A stretch of 64,000 bases of DNA from Temnothorax longispinosus (Eukaryota; Arthropoda; Insecta; Hymenoptera; Formicidae), in the NCBI RefSeq assembly GCF_030848805.1, contig NC_092361.1, positions 620,001 to 684,000 of the forward strand. The letters run 5' to 3'. The translations under genes were made by a program, and so were the position numbers. Under the pieces are notes generated by a model that saw only the letters and a list, made by a program, of their open reading frames with translations, searched no databases and had not been told where the DNA came from. This document shows positions 62,677-64,000 of this stretch, piece after piece. How positions within the stretch are numbered: position 1 is the first letter of the stretch; each line of letters starts with the position of its first letter.

Positions 62677-63137
62677 GCATCGAAAATGCAGCAGCCTTTT
62701 TTAACTCAATATTTTCTCGTCTAATGACTGTCTCGGCGTGAAGAATTTCAAATAATGCTTACGTAATGCAATTTCAGTCGTTACTATTTTCATGTGACGA
62801 AATGTGAACTTTATTCGTTATATTAAGACTGACACACGGTTTAAATAACGCTTTTTTAATTATAATTATTAATCGAAAAAGCATTTAAAGTGAACGTTTA
62901 AAAAGTGACTACAAAAAAGTAAAATAAAACACTTAGATTTGCAGTGTAAGTATAAAATATGCATGGTTTAATAAAAATCTGTTAGTCTTAATATAACGAA
63001 TAAAGTTCACATTTTGTCACATGAAAATAGTAACGACTGAAATTGCATTACGTAAGCATCATTTGAAATTCTTCCTGTCGAGACAGTCATTAGACGAGAA
63101 AATATTGAGTTAAAAAAAACTGCTGCATTTTCGACGC
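62677..63137. repeat. Long, well-preserved inverted repeat (158-bp arms)
   Basis: The left arm (62677-62834) and right arm (62980-63137) match along 158 bp with nine substitutions by my count, about 94 percent, and no indels; the loop is 145 nt. Shared words include CTCAATATTTTCTCGTCTAA and TTACGTAATGCAATTTCAGT. No ORF lies in the arms and no clear target duplication flanks them. Transcribed through, it would form a long double-stranded RNA. Confidence 0.8.
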
Positions 63138-63385
63138 GATATATAATTTGAAGATATTGTATAATATATAAATATATATGTTAAACCGCTTCAAGATATA
63201 GTTTTCATATAGATTTCCGATGACTATGAACATCTTTTCGGTATATTTTCTCGAAGAACGATTTCAGCGACGATAGCAGCATTTCGAGTACAATGCGCGT
63301 CTTATAACCCCTCTTCCGGATCGCCGCGAGAGACGGAGATCCATCTTTTTCGGAAGATGTGCCAAAGTCGCTGTATATAAACGTT

Positions 63386-63725
63386 TCTTCTGGATGACGG
63401 CGTTGCCGACGGAAAAGGGGGATATCTTCCTTTTTTGACGGACGTTGGCGAGTTGTCGGCTGAGAAGTCCGAGCATCTCCGTGCACCCGTCCGGCACTGT
63501 ACTATACCCATGTCCGCCAATCAGACACACACCGATGAACGCGTTCCTTGCCCGGCGGCAAAAGCGAGCCCAGAACACGCTACTAGACTCCCGGTGAACC
63601 CGGCATCGTTCTTACAAGGTGCTTTGAGCACGACGTGCACGAGAGCCAAGAGGCTTTTTTTCCCCTCTTTAACGCAGATACTTATGGTTTACCGGCCTGT
63701 GAGAGAGCCCGGCCAAAAGCAATAG
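63386..63725 (+). other. Open GC-rich segment with weak DRAM-like motif
   Basis: The plus strand is open for about 112 codons after a TAA, with no early ATG. Near its start it reads GGYLPFLTDVGELSAEKSEH, which distantly recalls the (P/Y)-L-P-F-x-(S/T)-D-x-G-x-x-x-x-E motif of Frag1/DRAM/Sfk1 membrane proteins. The rest has no hydrophobic segments, and three minus-strand frames are also open across the same DNA. It may be a chance frame. Confidence 0.15.
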
Positions 63726-63823
63726 AGACATTGATTTTCGGCTCGGTCTCTGCTGCAGGGCAAGAAACGATCGTTATGCGAACTGCCAAAAAATAATAAT
63801 TACAATGTAATTTTGAGTGAGAA

Positions 63824-63859
63824 TGAGAGAAAGAGAGATAGAGAGAGAGAGAGAGAGAG
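63824..63859. repeat. GA microsatellite
   Basis: GAGAAAGAGAGATAGAGAGAG-type run. Confidence 0.9.
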
Positions 63860-64000
63860 CTCCACGAATGCAACTTAAATTGAATAAATATTTCTTCAAT
63901 CGGACTCGCGCGTAGAGCGGAAAGTTTCATCTGCAATTTTATCATTTTATTCTGTGAAAAAATCGTGCAAATATTTGTCCTGGCTAAGAAGTGCAAGTAT

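Overview
This window looks like nuclear DNA of an insect, most likely a hymenopteran such as an ant. That is inference from composition and architecture; no diagnostic gene was recognised. The background is AT-rich, is cut by short GC-rich and CpG-rich islands, and carries many small foldback and MITE-type elements and microsatellites. There are no dense long ORFs, operons, tRNAs, rRNAs or CRISPR arrays. Almost all longer open frames are chance frames in GC-rich or purine/pyrimidine-biased DNA, often open in several frames at once, and several begin at non-ATG codons. Genes here must be read as short exons separated by long introns.

Layout. 1-20.6 kb: AT-rich non-coding DNA with islands near 1.1-1.45, 3.6-4.2, 5.0-6.1, 6.8-7.4, 8.9-9.2 and 15.7-16.0 kb, one 12-nt microexon-like site (11.9 kb), one 60-nt exon-like segment (16.9 kb) and a long foldback (14.3-14.7 kb). 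20.66-20.99 kb: two exon-like plus-strand segments around a 53-nt intron with a good branch point. 21-31.8 kb: AT-rich DNA with a transposase relic (23.5 kb) and two small inverted-repeat elements (26.2-26.5 kb). 31.8-32.2 kb: two short minus-strand exon candidates with good splice sites. 35.5-36.1 kb: a diverged duplication. 37.9-43.5 kb: the dominant CpG-rich domain. Strong minus-strand splice donors lie at 38.13 and 41.34 kb. The best coding feature is on the plus strand at 42.52-42.61 kb: a signal-peptide exon ending at a phase-1 donor.

The simplest reading is a divergent promoter domain. A secreted or membrane-protein gene starts near 42 kb on the plus strand, and its first intron runs at least to 64 kb. 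One or more minus-strand transcripts start in the same CpG domain and run left, with a possible further minus exon at 47.05 kb. Neither gene could be named.

43.5-64 kb is mainly intron-like DNA with several MITE-like inverted repeats: a nested TA-flanked pair at 49.7-50.1 kb, foldbacks at 50.8, 53.9 and 61.5 kb, and a long, well-preserved inverted repeat at 62.7-63.1 kb that is the best candidate here for a hairpin-RNA source. Open GC-rich segments near 56.2, 57.1, 60.1 and 63.5 kb were inspected and remain unassigned.
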